Below are positions 10,134 through 19,675 of a DNA stretch of 64,000 bases, in pieces. Each line of letters starts with the position of its first letter. Within the stretch, counting starts at the first letter, position 1. The notes below the pieces were generated by a model. That model did not search any database. It was not told where the DNA came from and worked only from the letters and a program-made list of their open reading frames with translations. The translations under genes and the position numbers were made by a program. This DNA is from an uncultured Bacteroidota bacterium (GTDB taxonomy: Bacteria > Bacteroidota > Bacteroidia > Bacteroidales > UBA12481), in NCBI GenBank assembly GCA_903851365.1, contig CAINOB010000062.1, positions 1 to 64,000 on the forward strand, written 5' to 3'.

Positions 10134-11540
10134 ATGCCAAACCGAATGCCCACAGTTCCCAGAAAGCCACGAAAGCGTAAAAGCAGAGCAGAACGAATAG
10201 TTGATAAGGAAATCAAGATTGTCAAGAGGGAATATAAGCTGCTTAAAAGGATATTCAAGAAGAAAAAGCATGCTATCTGGACTGCCTGCGTTAGTGCTTT
10301 TCTGATACTGATCGGATTCGTCGCCGGGAATATAAATTGGGATGTGGTATTCCACCGGGAAGCTGCAAGGCTGCCTATCGTGATTCAACCTGTTGTATAT
10401 GATGGATTTAATATGCCGGTTGACTCGTTCGATGTGGAAACTATGACCATCAGGCCGAACCAGCTTCCATCGGAAATTCTCCTCGACCGGGGCGTAAGTC
10501 TGGCCACCATCGACCGACTGGCTAAAGAATTTATCACGGTTTTTGACCTGCGTAAACTGAAGGCCGACAACCGGATCCACTTTTATTATACCCCTGATTC
10601 CGTTCACCTGCTGCAGTACATGATCTATGAAAAAAATGCCTCTGAATATGTGGTGTATAATTTCAAGGACACTTTGCAGGTCAGCCTGAAGAAAAAGGAG
10701 ATTGTCACACAGGTGAGTTACCTGGAAGGAACTGTCTACTCAAGCATCTGGAATGCGCTGAAAGACAAGGGCGTTCCTACCGAAATGGTAGCGGAGATTA
10801 CCACCGTTTTCCAATGGATGATCAACGTTATGGCATTGGACAAGGGCGATCGTTTCGAAGTGATCTGGGAAAATCAAACGGTGAATAATGAATCCATCGG
10901 AATGGGAAGGATTTTCGCAGCAAAGTTTTATCACGGTAAGAAATGGCTGGAAGCCTATAATTTTGATAATCATGGGGTTTCAAACTTTTTTAATGAAAAA
11001 GGCGAAAGCCTGAGACGCGCATTCATGAAGATACCCTTTGAGGCGCGTACAATATTCCGCATCAGCTCCAGGTTTACCAGTGCACGCATGCATCCCATAC
11101 TTAAAATAATGCGTCCTCATTATGGCGTTGATTATGCGGCTCCCGCGGGGACACCGGTCGTGAGTATCGCTGATGGCCGTGTAATCGAAAAGGGATGGAG
11201 CGGAGGAGGAGGCAACTCTTTGAAAATCAAACATAACGCCAATTTTACAACCGGATATATGCACCTCCAGAGTTATGCCTCAGGAATCAGTGCCGGTTCA
11301 TCGGTTCATATGGGACAGACTATTGGATACGTAGGGATGACCGGTCTGGCAACAGGCCCCCACCTTGACTTCAGAATCTGGCAGGATGGAAAACCAATGA
11401 ATCCCGAAAAGGTGGTCTCACCTCCGGTTGAACCTGTCGATCCGAAACTAAGGCATGCATACGACTCCGTGGTTAAATTTTATCGGTCGGAATTTGAGCG
11501 CTATAAGAAAGAGGGCCTAAGTTCTCCAAATAAGAATTAA
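10134..11540 (+). CDS. M23-family peptidoglycan endopeptidase, membrane-anchored
   Basis: 468 aa. A very basic cytoplasmic N-terminus (residues 1-45, many K/R) precedes one transmembrane helix (about 47-66, IWTACVSAFLILIGFVAG). A central region, similar to those of other Gram-negative M23 proteins, leads to the LytM domain at about 320-420. Zinc-site motifs are HYGVDYAAPAGTPV and YMHL. The final motif reads GPHLDF instead of the usual GPHLHF, so one metal-ligand histidine is replaced by aspartate. This variant, also seen in Bacteroidota relatives, may alter metal binding or activity. Starts at the base after the leuS stop. Its last 68 bases overlap the convergent purN. Confidence 0.88.
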   Translation: MPNRMPTVPRKPRKRKSRAERIVDKEIKIVKREYKLLKRIFKKKKHAIWTACVSAFLILIGFVAGNINWDVVFHREAARLPIVIQPVVYDGFNMPVDSFDVETMTIRPNQLPSEILLDRGVSLATIDRLAKEFITVFDLRKLKADNRIHFYYTPDSVHLLQYMIYEKNASEYVVYNFKDTLQVSLKKKEIVTQVSYLEGTVYSSIWNALKDKGVPTEMVAEITTVFQWMINVMALDKGDRFEVIWENQTVNNESIGMGRIFAAKFYHGKKWLEAYNFDNHGVSNFFNEKGESLRRAFMKIPFEARTIFRISSRFTSARMHPILKIMRPHYGVDYAAPAGTPVVSIADGRVIEKGWSGGGGNSLKIKHNANFTTGYMHLQSYASGISAGSSVHMGQTIGYVGMTGLATGPHLDFRIWQDGKPMNPEKVVSPPVEPVDPKLRHAYDSVVKFYRSEFERYKKEGLSSPNKN

Positions 11541-12084
11541 TTGTTTCAGGGAAATACCGGTGCTCGAGCTGATGAATGCGCGAGGCTAGGTCATCAGGCG
11601 TATCTCCAGGCAAAACAGGGCATTCAGCCTGAAAAAGGATGTTGCCCCTGTCATATTCCTCATCGATCAGATGAATGGTGATTCCTGATTTTTTGCGCCC
11701 TTCCCGGATTACTGCCTCATGCACACGTGCTCCATACATCCCCTTGCCTCCAAACTCAGGAAGTAGTGCCGGATGGATATTAATAATCCGCTGCGGAAAA
11801 GTTACTAACAGGTAATCAGGTACCAACCAGAGAAACCCGGCAAGAACAATGATATCTATTTCAGCTTCCCTTAGCAAATCCAGCACCTTATGGGCATTGT
11901 AGAAGGTTTGACGATCAAACACAAAAGACGGGACAGAGAGATTTTTTGCCCTTTCAAGCACATAAGCATTTGCATTATTGGACAAAATTAATTTAACAGC
12001 ATGCTCAGGATTTCCTGAAAAGTAGCGGATAATCTGTTCGGCGTTCGATCCTGATCCGGATGCAAAAATTGCTATATTACTCAT
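11473..12084 (-). CDS. purN: Phosphoribosylglycinamide formyltransferase
   Basis: 203 aa; transfers a formyl group from 10-formyl-THF to GAR in purine synthesis. N-terminal IAIFASGSGSNAEQII binds substrate phosphate. The catalytic region is present (VLAGFLWLVPDYLL, RIINIHPALLPEFGGKGMYG, and IHLIDEEYDRGNILFQ in place of the usual H-VDEGxDxGxI). The 3' end overlaps the convergent M23 peptidase gene by 68 bases; the last 20 or so residues are beyond the conserved core. Divergent from acpP. Confidence 0.94.
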   Translation of the reverse strand: MSNIAIFASGSGSNAEQIIRYFSGNPEHAVKLILSNNANAYVLERAKNLSVPSFVFDRQTFYNAHKVLDLLREAEIDIIVLAGFLWLVPDYLLVTFPQRIINIHPALLPEFGGKGMYGARVHEAVIREGRKKSGITIHLIDEEYDRGNILFQAECPVLPGDTPDDLASRIHQLEHRYFPETINSYLENLGPLSYSAQIPTDKI

Positions 12085-12195
12085 TGAATGCCAGTTACAA
12101 AATAATTATAAATCAAGTTCCAAAATTTTGAACGATTTTTAAAATTGCGGAATTCGGGAGTAAATACCCTCCGAAAATAAAAAAAACTCATTTTT

Positions 12196-12227
12196 TTTGA
12201 TAATAAGGAGTAGAAGTGCTTTATTTG
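12196..12227 (+). promoter_or_regulatory. acpP-fabF promoter
   Basis: TTTG (12196-12199), a 20-base spacer and TTTATTTG (12220-12227) match the Bacteroidota -33/-7 pattern TTTG-N19-21-TAnnTTTG with one mismatch. The predicted transcript would have a leader of about 50 bases before acpP. It is the clearest two-part promoter in this part of the window. Confidence 0.6.
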
Positions 12228-12285
12228 CATGGCAAAATTTGTGAGGAATAAAGCTTAAACTATTATTAATTAAAAACTTAAAGCT

Positions 12286-12525
12286 ATGTCAGACATTGAA
12301 TCCAGAGTAAAAGCAATTATTGTAGATAAGCTGGGCGTCGACGAATCTGAAGTTACACTTGAGTCCAGTTTCACCAATGATCTTGGCGCTGACTCACTGG
12401 ATACGGTTGAACTGATTATGGAATTTGAAAAGGAATTTAACCTTGCAATTCCTGATGATCAGGCCGAAACCATCGTTACCGTTGGTGACGCAGTGAAATA
12501 TGTTTCAGAAAACACTAAAGGGTAA
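12286..12525 (+). CDS. acpP: Acyl carrier protein
   Basis: 79 aa, acidic, four-helix carrier. The phosphopantetheine attachment serine is Ser37 in [15 protein letters not shown]. It carries acyl chains for FabF, encoded next, and for the lipid A enzymes LpxA and LpxD encoded about 27 kb away. Typical first gene of the acpP-fabF-rnc cluster. Confidence 0.98.
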   Translation: MSDIESRVKAIIVDKLGVDESEVTLESSFTNDLGADSLDTVELIMEFEKEFNLAIPDDQAETIVTVGDAVKYVSENTKG

Positions 12526-12551
12526 CTAAACCATAACTTTGGGTTAGGAAT

Positions 12552-13805
12552 ATGGCATTAAAACGGGTGGTTGTAACAGGTCTCGGTGCTTTGACACCGA
12601 TTGGTAGCACAGTTCAGGAGTTTCGCGAATCATTATTTAATGGTGATAGCGGAGCTGTTCCGATTACCCGTTTTGATACTTCCCTTTTCAAGACAAAATT
12701 TGCCTGCGAGCTGAGAAATTATGATGCAGGCAATTATTTTGATCGCAAGGAAGCGCGAAAAATGGATCCCTATTGTCAGTACGCTATTATCAGCGCCGAT
12801 GAAGCAATATTGGATTCAGGTCTCGATCTGGAAAAAATCGACAAAGACCGTGTTGGCGTTATCATGTCATCAGGTATCGGGGGAATGGGAACATTTGAGG
12901 ATGAAATCGCCAATTTTGCAAAAGGCGATGGCACCCCCAGATTCAATCCGTTCTTCGTTCCCAAAATGATTTCCGATATCGCTTCGGGTCAGATTTCCAT
13001 TAAGTACGGATTACGCGGCCCCAACTATTGTACCGTAGCTGCCTGCGCTTCATCAACCGTTTCCCTGATCAATGCCTTCGACCATATCCGCCTCGGAAGA
13101 GCCGATATTATGGTTGCCGGTGGATCCGAAGCCCCCGTCACAACTGGCGGATTGGCTGGATTTAATGCACTTCACGCATTGTCCACGAGAAACGACGATT
13201 ACAAAACTGCTTCCCGCCCGTTTGACCTCGACCGCGATGGATTTGTCATGGGAGAAGGCGGTGGCGCACTGATTCTTGAAGATTACGACCATGCCGTAAA
13301 ACGTGGCGCAAAAATTTATTGCGAACTCGTTGGCGGTGGCCTGTCGGCCGATGCCCATCACCTCACCGCCCCGCATCCTGAAGGATTAGGCGCTGCCCTG
13401 GTCATGAGCAATGCACTTTTTGATGCCGGTATTCAACCTGAAGATATTGATTATATCAATGTTCACGGAACCTCTACACCATTAGGTGATATAGTGGAAC
13501 CGCTGGCAATTCTTTCGGTTTTCAAGGAACATGCCTACAAACTCAGCATTAGTTCAACTAAGTCGATGCATGGACATTTGCTTGGTGCTGCAGGTGCTGT
13601 TGAAGCCCTGGCTTGCATACTCGCGATAAATGACAGCAGGATCCCACCGACAATAAATCATTTTACCGATGATCCGCAGATCGACAGCAAACTGGATTTT
13701 ACTTTCCTCAAAGCTAAAGATCGCGAAGTGAGATATGCGCTAAGCAATACATTCGGATTCGGCGGCCATAATGCCACCGTTATTTTTAAAAAAATGGATG
13801 CCTGA
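12552..13805 (+). CDS. fabF: Beta-ketoacyl-ACP synthase II
   Basis: 417 aa condensing enzyme that elongates fatty acids. The Cys-His-His triad is visible: Cys165 in TVAACASS, His in INVHGTSTPLGD and His in STKSMHGHLLGAAGAVE. Full length, 26 bases after acpP and three bases before the rnc start. Confidence 0.97.
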   Translation: MALKRVVVTGLGALTPIGSTVQEFRESLFNGDSGAVPITRFDTSLFKTKFACELRNYDAGNYFDRKEARKMDPYCQYAIISADEAILDSGLDLEKIDKDRVGVIMSSGIGGMGTFEDEIANFAKGDGTPRFNPFFVPKMISDIASGQISIKYGLRGPNYCTVAACASSTVSLINAFDHIRLGRADIMVAGGSEAPVTTGGLAGFNALHALSTRNDDYKTASRPFDLDRDGFVMGEGGGALILEDYDHAVKRGAKIYCELVGGGLSADAHHLTAPHPEGLGAALVMSNALFDAGIQPEDIDYINVHGTSTPLGDIVEPLAILSVFKEHAYKLSISSTKSMHGHLLGAAGAVEALACILAINDSRIPPTINHFTDDPQIDSKLDFTFLKAKDREVRYALSNTFGFGGHNATVIFKKMDA

Positions 13806-13808
13806 CCC

Positions 13809-14498
13809 GTGAAGGGCTCTCCAAAAAAGACTTTCTATTTCCGTTTGATCCGCATTCTTGGCTTTTTGCCCCAAAGAATCGGATTGTATGAACTTGCTTT
13901 CATACATAAATCGGCGTCGATATCAGATGCCAAAGGCAATCCCCTGAATTATGAACGCCTGGAATATCTTGGCGATGCAGTCATGGGCGTCATTATTGCC
14001 GAATTTCTCTATCTCCGCTTTCCCGACCGCAATGAGGGCTTCCTGACAAAAATGAGGTCCAAAATCGTGAACGGCGATCACCTCTCCCTGCTCACCCAAC
14101 AACTCGGACTGGCTCAACTCCTCGATAACCGACTGCAGAACGAACAGGCTAACCGGCATATCCTGGGTGATACATTTGAAGCCCTGATCGGAGCCATCTA
14201 TCTTGATAAAGGCTACAGCAGAACCCGAAGGTTCGTGCTCCGGAAAGTCATCAGGAAATTTGTCGATCTCGCGGATCTGGAAAAAAATGAGACCAACTAT
14301 AAGAGCCTCCTGATTGAGTGGGCCCAGAAAAACAGGAAAGAAATTACTTTCTATACCGATTTGGAACCCTACGACCCTACCCGGTTTATTTCATTCGTTA
14401 GTATTGCCGATACTCTGTTCGGCAGTGGTACCGGCGGTTCAAAAAAAGAAGCCGAACAAAATGCGGCTCTCGAAACTTTGCAGGAATTAAAGGTTTAG
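13809..14498 (+). CDS. rnc: Ribonuclease III
   Basis: 229 aa double-strand-specific endoribonuclease for rRNA and mRNA processing. The catalytic domain has the signature ERLEYLGDAVMGVI and the second acidic motif LGDTFEALIGAIYLD. A C-terminal dsRNA-binding domain ends with FGSGTGGSKKEAEQNAALETL. The start is GTG, three bases after the fabF stop, which suggests translational coupling; no better ATG is available before the conserved region. Confidence 0.95.
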   Translation: MKGSPKKTFYFRLIRILGFLPQRIGLYELAFIHKSASISDAKGNPLNYERLEYLGDAVMGVIIAEFLYLRFPDRNEGFLTKMRSKIVNGDHLSLLTQQLGLAQLLDNRLQNEQANRHILGDTFEALIGAIYLDKGYSRTRRFVLRKVIRKFVDLADLEKNETNYKSLLIEWAQKNRKEITFYTDLEPYDPTRFISFVSIADTLFGSGTGGSKKEAEQNAALETLQELKV

Positions 14499-14500
14499 CA

Positions 14501-14914
14501 ATGAGTAAAATCAGGAAATTCTCCCTGTCGCAAAATACCAGCTCACCGGTATATGGACTTGGGCTCCTGACAGATGAACCCGGCTACCGTATTTGCTGGC
14601 TCCTCAATCAGCAATTCCCCTGGAAACTGGCTAAATCAGATGATATACAGGTAAATGCCAAAGAGAGCCCCGTTATTCAATTATATGAGTGCTTCGAAAG
14701 TATCGGCAAGCAAAATGCCGTGAAACTGATCGCTAACCGATCGAAGGAGGGTCAATGGCTCACTATTTTCAGGCAGGTCGATTTTCTGCTGATAATCTCC
14801 TCCACCGACACAGCAATGGTAAACCTCGATGACCTGAAAAATTCCCTGGCGACAAAGGTCCCGCAGATCAGAGGGTTATTCAAAGTCCCTTTACCATCCT
14901 TTTGCTATCTTTGA
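14501..14914 (+). CDS. IPExxxVDY family protein
   Basis: 137 aa. Position (two bases after rnc), size and the pattern YRICWLLNQQFPWKL...LIANRS...VDFLLIIS match the Bacteroidota IPExxxVDY family, whose function is unknown. The name-giving motif is degenerate here: the family's LIPExxxVDY reads LTIFRQVDF. In many relatives this gene is followed by pyk, but here a histidine kinase follows four bases later. Confidence 0.7.
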   Translation: MSKIRKFSLSQNTSSPVYGLGLLTDEPGYRICWLLNQQFPWKLAKSDDIQVNAKESPVIQLYECFESIGKQNAVKLIANRSKEGQWLTIFRQVDFLLIISSTDTAMVNLDDLKNSLATKVPQIRGLFKVPLPSFCYL

Positions 14915-14918
14915 TGGC

Positions 14919-16505
14919 ATGAGGCGAATATTTATCTGGATCCTTGCAATCGTCAGCTCCGCTGCAGTGATTGCCCTCATATTCATTCAGCTGATATGGG
15001 TGCAGGATGCTTTTAAGGTGCAGAAACAGCAATTCAACCTCCTGGTCAACAAGAGCCTCTCCCAGATTACCTCAAAGCTCGAATTGAAAGAGACCTACAA
15101 CCAGATCCAGGGCGAGTTGGAACGGTCGGGCGACAGCCTCGGACTTAAAAAGCTCAATCTCCCAAAAAATTTACCTGCTTCCGACGATAATCAGACGTAT
15201 GATTCACCTGAAATTAACCAGAGCTATTATACTTTTCAGGATCAGAATCCGGGTAAGGTGGAAACCAGGGTCGATCTGATCTCCGGTGATACTACACTGA
15301 ATGTTTCTGACAACTCCCTCTATCAGAATAACCTTAATGGCAATAACGAACAGTCCGCAAAGCCAAAAAGTGAATCCGATCAAAACTCCAATCTGCAGGT
15401 TACTAATAAGAAGGTCTATATCGCAAAGGTTATCAATCAGATAATGCAAAATGAAGGGCGTATAGAGGACCGGCTTACCTATTCCACACTCGATAGCCTG
15501 ATCAGGCAGGATTTTGATGAGAAACTCATTTTGTTGCCTTTTGAATTTGCTGTGAGGACTGGAAATGTCAGATATACATTGCGCAGTGCAGGGTTCAGCC
15601 CGATGGCAAAATTCCAGATGTATAAATCACTGCTTTTTCCACACGACGTGAGAACTTCACTGAATTTTCTGGTGGTATATTTCCCCACACGCGAAAACTA
15701 CCTTTTCCGCTCTGTTGGCATGATGGCAGGAGCCTCCATGTTACTCGCCCTGATCATCCTTCTGATTTCATCTGTTGCCATTTACATCATTTTCAGGCAA
15801 AAAAGGTTATCAGAGATCAAGAACGATTTTGTCAACAACATGACCCATGAACTGAAGACACCAATTGCAACGATATCCTTAGCCTCACAGATGCTCGCTG
15901 ATCAAAACCTCAAACCGGATACAAAAAACCTATCCTATATATCAAACCTGATTCAGGAAGAAAGTAAACGACTTGGCAACCAGGTTGAAAGGGTTCTTCA
16001 GATGTCTATCCTGGAAGAGGGCAAAATGAGTCTCCGGATTCAACCGGTCTATATCGATCGACTGGTGCGACAGGCAGTCGAAAAAATCGCCCTGCAGATC
16101 AAGCAGAAAAACGGGTCGATCGAGGTCGACCTCAACATAGGGGAAGTACCTGTCCAGGGTGATGAAACCCATCTCACAAACGTGGTATTCAACCTGATCG
16201 ATAATGCGATGAAATATTGTCGTCAGGAACCGTCCATAAAAATCACCACCCATTCCACCTCACGTACCATCCAGGTAATTGTGAACGACAATGGCATCGG
16301 AATCAGCAAAGAGTATATCAATAAAATTTTTGATAAATTTTTCCGCGTACCTACAGGTAACATTCACGACGTTAAAGGGTTTGGACTGGGGCTCAGTTAC
16401 GTGAAAAAGGTTATCCAGCAGCATCACGGAACCATTTCTGTCAGTAGCGAGCCTGACACCGGAACAACATTTACCCTGATTATCCCTAAAACACAGAAGT
16501 CATGA
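14919..16505 (+). CDS. Sensor histidine kinase (RprX-like)
   Basis: 528 aa. Transmembrane helices at about residues 3-25 and 268-290 flank a long periplasmic sensor region, rich in Asn/Gln/Ser around 85-160. The HisKA box NNMTHELKTPIATIS contains the phosphorylated His310. ATP-binding motifs follow: N box LTNVVFNLIDNAMKYC, DNGIGISKEYI, and GFGLGLSYVKKVIQQH. The gene overlaps the response-regulator gene by 4 bases (ATGA), so the two form a system. The overall plan resembles the RprX kinase of Bacteroides; the signal is unknown. Confidence 0.9.
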   Translation: MRRIFIWILAIVSSAAVIALIFIQLIWVQDAFKVQKQQFNLLVNKSLSQITSKLELKETYNQIQGELERSGDSLGLKKLNLPKNLPASDDNQTYDSPEINQSYYTFQDQNPGKVETRVDLISGDTTLNVSDNSLYQNNLNGNNEQSAKPKSESDQNSNLQVTNKKVYIAKVINQIMQNEGRIEDRLTYSTLDSLIRQDFDEKLILLPFEFAVRTGNVRYTLRSAGFSPMAKFQMYKSLLFPHDVRTSLNFLVVYFPTRENYLFRSVGMMAGASMLLALIILLISSVAIYIIFRQKRLSEIKNDFVNNMTHELKTPIATISLASQMLADQNLKPDTKNLSYISNLIQEESKRLGNQVERVLQMSILEEGKMSLRIQPVYIDRLVRQAVEKIALQIKQKNGSIEVDLNIGEVPVQGDETHLTNVVFNLIDNAMKYCRQEPSIKITTHSTSRTIQVIVNDNGIGISKEYINKIFDKFFRVPTGNIHDVKGFGLGLSYVKKVIQQHHGTISVSSEPDTGTTFTLIIPKTQKS

Positions 16506-17194
16506 CGACAAGCAACGGAAGAATTCTTTTGGTTGAGGATGATGTAAACCTCGGCAGCCTGCTGAAGGAATATCTTAATGCCAAGGATTTTATAACCACC
16601 CTGGAGCCAGATGGTGAAAAGGGATTCCGGGCCTTCAGAAAGGACCATTTCGATTTATGCATCCTCGACATTATGCTTCCGCTGAAAGATGGTTTTACCC
16701 TGGCAAAAGAAATACGGATCCAGAATCCTGATGTCCCGATCATTTTTCTTACAGCTAAATCCATGAAAACGGATGTCCTCGAAGGTTTCCGCGCAGGTGC
16801 CGACGATTATATGACCAAACCGTTCAGCATGGAGGAACTCCTGCTGCGTATCGAGGCTGTTTTAAGACGCACCTCAAGATCGGAGCACCTAGAGATATTC
16901 AGACTGGGTAAGTATGTTTTTGATGCCAACAAACAGCTGCTGACCAGCGCAGAGAAAACAATCAACCTCACCACCAAGGAATCCGATCTCCTAAAGATGC
17001 TCTGCCAGCATCCCAACCAGGTATTGGAGCGCAATTATGCATTAAAGGCAATCTGGAAAGATGATAATTACTTCAATGCCAGAAGCATGGACGTATATAT
17101 CACTAAAATCAGGAAACATTTGAGCGATGAGTCAGCAATCCAGATCATCAATGTTCACGGAAAAGGCTATAAACTTTTAAGGGAGGCCGATTAA
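16502..17194 (+). CDS. OmpR-family response regulator (RprY-like)
   Basis: 230 aa. Receiver domain with acidic pair EDD near residue 12, phospho-acceptor Asp56 in [13 protein letters not shown], conserved Thr in FLTAKS and Lys in [12 protein letters not shown]-terminal winged-helix DNA-binding domain follows (about 130-228, ending in [11 protein letters not shown]). Partner of the preceding kinase, translationally coupled by a 4-base overlap. Its stop overlaps the convergent lepA stop by 4 bases. Confidence 0.93.
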   Translation: MTTSNGRILLVEDDVNLGSLLKEYLNAKDFITTLEPDGEKGFRAFRKDHFDLCILDIMLPLKDGFTLAKEIRIQNPDVPIIFLTAKSMKTDVLEGFRAGADDYMTKPFSMEELLLRIEAVLRRTSRSEHLEIFRLGKYVFDANKQLLTSAEKTINLTTKESDLLKMLCQHPNQVLERNYALKAIWKDDNYFNARSMDVYITKIRKHLSDESAIQIINVHGKGYKLLREAD

Positions 17195-18978
17195 TCCAGT
17201 TTGAGTACAGCAAGGAACGCTGATTGAGGAACTTCCACATTACCAATCTGTTTCATCTTCTTCTTTCCCTTTTTCTGTTTTTCAAGAAGCTTCCGTTTCC
17301 TGGTAATATCCCCACCATAACATTTTGCGGTAACATCCTTGCGATAAGCCTTGATGGTTTCGCGTGCAATGATTTTTGCCCCGATGGCTGCCTGGATGGC
17401 TATGTCGAACTGCTGCCGTGGGATCAGCTCTCTTAACTTCTCACACATCCGGCGACCAAAACGATAAGCATTATCAACATGAATAAGCGTTGATAGCGCA
17501 TCCACAGATTCCCCGTTAAGCATGACATCAAGCTTGATCAGCTTGCCAGGCTTGAATTCAGTCTGGAAATAATCAAACGAGGCATATCCCCGGGAAATGG
17601 ATTTCAGTTTATCGTAAAAGTCGAAAACAATTTCTGCCAGCGGCATTTCAAACGAAAGTTCCACCCGGTCTGGAGTAAGGTAGATCTGATGCCTGAGCTC
17701 GCCCCGTTTATCGAGGCACAGTTTCATGATGGCGCCAATATACTCGGGCATGGTAATTATCTGGGCCTGAATATACGGTTCCTCAATCCTTTCAATCTCA
17801 TTAGGATCCGGCAACCCTGATGGATTATAAACATCGAGCCGGTCGCCCTTGCGACCAAAAACATGATAAAAAACGTTTGGGACTGTGGAAATCACAGCCA
17901 TATCAAATTCGCGGTCCAGGCGTTCCTGAACGATCTCCATATGAAGAAGTCCGAGGAATCCGCAGCGGAAACCAAAACCAAGAGCGGCTGATGATTCAGG
18001 CTCATAGGTCAGGGATGCATCGTTCAACACCAGTTTTTCCAGCGCATCCCGAAGGTCTTCATACTCTTCAGTATCAATCGGATACAACCCGGCAAAAACC
18101 ATCGGCTTAACATTTTCAAAACCTGAAATCGCTTCAGCGCAGGGTCGGTCAACATGCGTGATGGTATCCCCTACCTTCACCTCTTTCGAGGCTTTGATAC
18201 CGGAAATGATATATCCGACATCACCAGTGCTCAAAACGGACTTTGGAAATAAACCAAGTTTCAGCACTCCGATTTCATCGGCATCATACTCTTTGCCAGT
18301 ATTAAAAAACTTCACATGGTCGCCGGTCCGGATCTGACCATTGATAATCTTAAAATAGGCCAGAACACCTCGGTATGAATTGAACAGCGAATCAAAGATC
18401 AGGGCCTGAAGGGGTGCCTCAGGATCGCCTGATGGTGAAGGAATCCGGTCGACAATCCGCTCAAGGATTTCCTCAACACCGGCACCGGTTTTCCCGCTGG
18501 CATGGATAATATCTTCCCTGCTGCAGCCTACCAGGTCAACAATCTGTTCGGTGACCTCATCCGGCATGGCAGCCGGCAGGTCCATCTTATTTAATACGGG
18601 GATTATTGTCAGGTTATGGTCCAGCGCCTGGTAAAGAACGGATATCGACTGGGCCTGAATGCCCTGGGTGGCGTCAACGATCAGCAATGCACCTTCGCAT
18701 GCAGCTATGGCACGGGAAACTTCGTACGAAAAATCGACATGTCCGGGGGTGTCAATCAGGTTGAGTATATAGTCCTGACCATCCTTACGGTAATTCATTT
18801 GGATGGCATGACTTTTTATCGTAATTCCCCGTTCGCGCTCCAAGTCCATATTATCCAGAACCTGCTCTTGCATTTCCTTGCCTGTAACCGTTTTCGTGAC
18901 TTCAAGCAAGCGGTCGGCCAAGGTGCTTTTCCCATGGTCAATATGGGCAATGATACAAAAATTACGAAGGTTATTCAT
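17191..18978 (-). CDS. lepA: Elongation factor 4 (back-translocase)
   Basis: 595 aa translational GTPase. G1 motif [17 protein letters not shown]2/G3 region [14 protein letters not shown] and [12 protein letters not shown], and G4 NKMDLP are all present. The unique C-terminal domain is complete ([35 protein letters not shown]). It acts on stalled ribosomes. The 3' end overlaps the response regulator by 4 bases on the opposite strand. An exact TATCTTTG -7 element precedes it. Confidence 0.97.
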   Translation of the reverse strand: MNNLRNFCIIAHIDHGKSTLADRLLEVTKTVTGKEMQEQVLDNMDLERERGITIKSHAIQMNYRKDGQDYILNLIDTPGHVDFSYEVSRAIAACEGALLIVDATQGIQAQSISVLYQALDHNLTIIPVLNKMDLPAAMPDEVTEQIVDLVGCSREDIIHASGKTGAGVEEILERIVDRIPSPSGDPEAPLQALIFDSLFNSYRGVLAYFKIINGQIRTGDHVKFFNTGKEYDADEIGVLKLGLFPKSVLSTGDVGYIISGIKASKEVKVGDTITHVDRPCAEAISGFENVKPMVFAGLYPIDTEEYEDLRDALEKLVLNDASLTYEPESSAALGFGFRCGFLGLLHMEIVQERLDREFDMAVISTVPNVFYHVFGRKGDRLDVYNPSGLPDPNEIERIEEPYIQAQIITMPEYIGAIMKLCLDKRGELRHQIYLTPDRVELSFEMPLAEIVFDFYDKLKSISRGYASFDYFQTEFKPGKLIKLDVMLNGESVDALSTLIHVDNAYRFGRRMCEKLRELIPRQQFDIAIQAAIGAKIIARETIKAYRKDVTAKCYGGDITRKRKLLEKQKKGKKKMKQIGNVEVPQSAFLAVLKLD

Positions 18979-19005
18979 GCGATAATACAGGGGCTAAATT
19001 TTGCG

Positions 19006-19013
19006 CAAAGATA
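19006..19013 (-). promoter_or_regulatory. lepA -7 promoter element
   Basis: The reverse strand reads TATCTTTG, an exact TAnnTTTG, 27 bases ahead of the lepA ATG. The upstream side runs straight into a short-unit repeat array, so any -33 element lies in repeat DNA. Confidence 0.55.
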
Positions 19014-19021
19014 GGCAAAAG

Positions 19022-19134
19022 TTCGGCTTCGCCTCACTAAAAGGTCGCTTCGCTCCTAATAGGCTCCCTGCGGTCGCAAAGAGGTTCGCCTTTGGCTCAC
19101 TAATGGGCTCCCTTCGGTCGCTAATTTGCGCTGC
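19022..19134. repeat. Degenerate ~21-bp short-unit repeat array
   Basis: About five imperfect units end in CTAA/TAAT and carry GGCTC or GGTCGC cores with internal TTCG: GGCTTCGCCTCACTAA, GGTCGCTTCGCTCCTAAT, GGCTCCCTGCGGTCGCAAA, GGTTCGCCTTTGGCTCACTAA, GGCTCCCTTCGGTCGCTAAT. Most units can fold as a small hairpin. The array fills the spacer between ridA and lepA and codes for nothing convincing. Confidence 0.65.
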
Positions 19135-19182
19135 GCGCAGAAAAAGCTTCTGCTTGATTTCGTGGTAAGGAACGGGGTTCCC

Positions 19183-19230
19183 GCCTTCCGTCTTCCGATC
19201 TTTCTTCCGTCTCGCGGTCTTCTTCTTCGT
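19183..19230. repeat. Pyrimidine-rich CTTCCGTCT low-complexity repeat
   Basis: A run of CTTCC/GTCTT units lies just downstream of ridA (reverse strand). The 19 bases at 19203-19221 (TCTTCCGTCTCGCGGTCTT) match, with one mismatch, the reverse complement of 31653-31671 inside queG. The same low-complexity family therefore occurs in a spacer and in a coding region. Confidence 0.7.
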
Positions 19231-19231
19231 C

Positions 19232-19675
19232 CTAGTGCTTCGTTGCTATGCCCGAAATCTCCACCTCGGCATCCTTTGGCAGTCGACCTATCTGGATAGC
19301 AGCACGCGCAGGAAATTTCTTGTTCTTGAAAAACGTGGCGTAAGCATCGTTGATGGCTTTATAATTATCCATATTGGTCATATAGATATTTACCATCACC
19401 AGGTCTTCATAATCCAGATTGTTTTGTTTGAGAAGTACACCGATATTTTTCATGCACTGCTCAGTTTCCTTGGTAATATCTCCGGTAATTAAAGCGCTGG
19501 TCTCCGGCACAATAGGTATCTGTCCCGAAATGTAAAGAGTACCATTTGCCATAACTGCTGCGGTATAGGGTGCAATCGGTTTAGGAGCAACAGTTTGGGC
19601 CTCCATGGAATATACTCCGACGAGCAATACGAAAAAAGTAAAAAGAATTGATTTCATGGTTGTTAGATATTTCAT
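19232..19675 (-). CDS. RidA-family protein with signal peptide
   Basis: 147 aa. Residues 1-27 form a signal peptide (MKSILFTFFVLLVGVYSMEAQ from the second Met). The rest is a complete Rid/YjgF domain: PYTAAVMANGTLYISGQIP, NIGVLLKQNNLDYEDLVMVNIYMTNM, and the signature FPARAAIQIGRLPKDAEVEISGIA with the substrate-binding Arg. Cytoplasmic RidA hydrolyses reactive enamine/imine intermediates; an exported version must have another site of action. The first ATG overlaps the TGA of the upstream T9SS gene (ATGA), implying translational coupling. The internal Met at residue 7 could be the true start. Confidence 0.88.
   Translation of the reverse strand: MKYLTTMKSILFTFFVLLVGVYSMEAQTVAPKPIAPYTAAVMANGTLYISGQIPIVPETSALITGDITKETEQCMKNIGVLLKQNNLDYEDLVMVNIYMTNMDNYKAINDAYATFFKNKKFPARAAIQIGRLPKDAEVEISGIATKH

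Noticed and set aside
12153-12175. Hairpin TTCGGGAG/CTCCGAA upstream of acpP
   Set aside because: The stem has a bulge and it lies between divergent promoters, so it cannot terminate either gene; no function could be argued.
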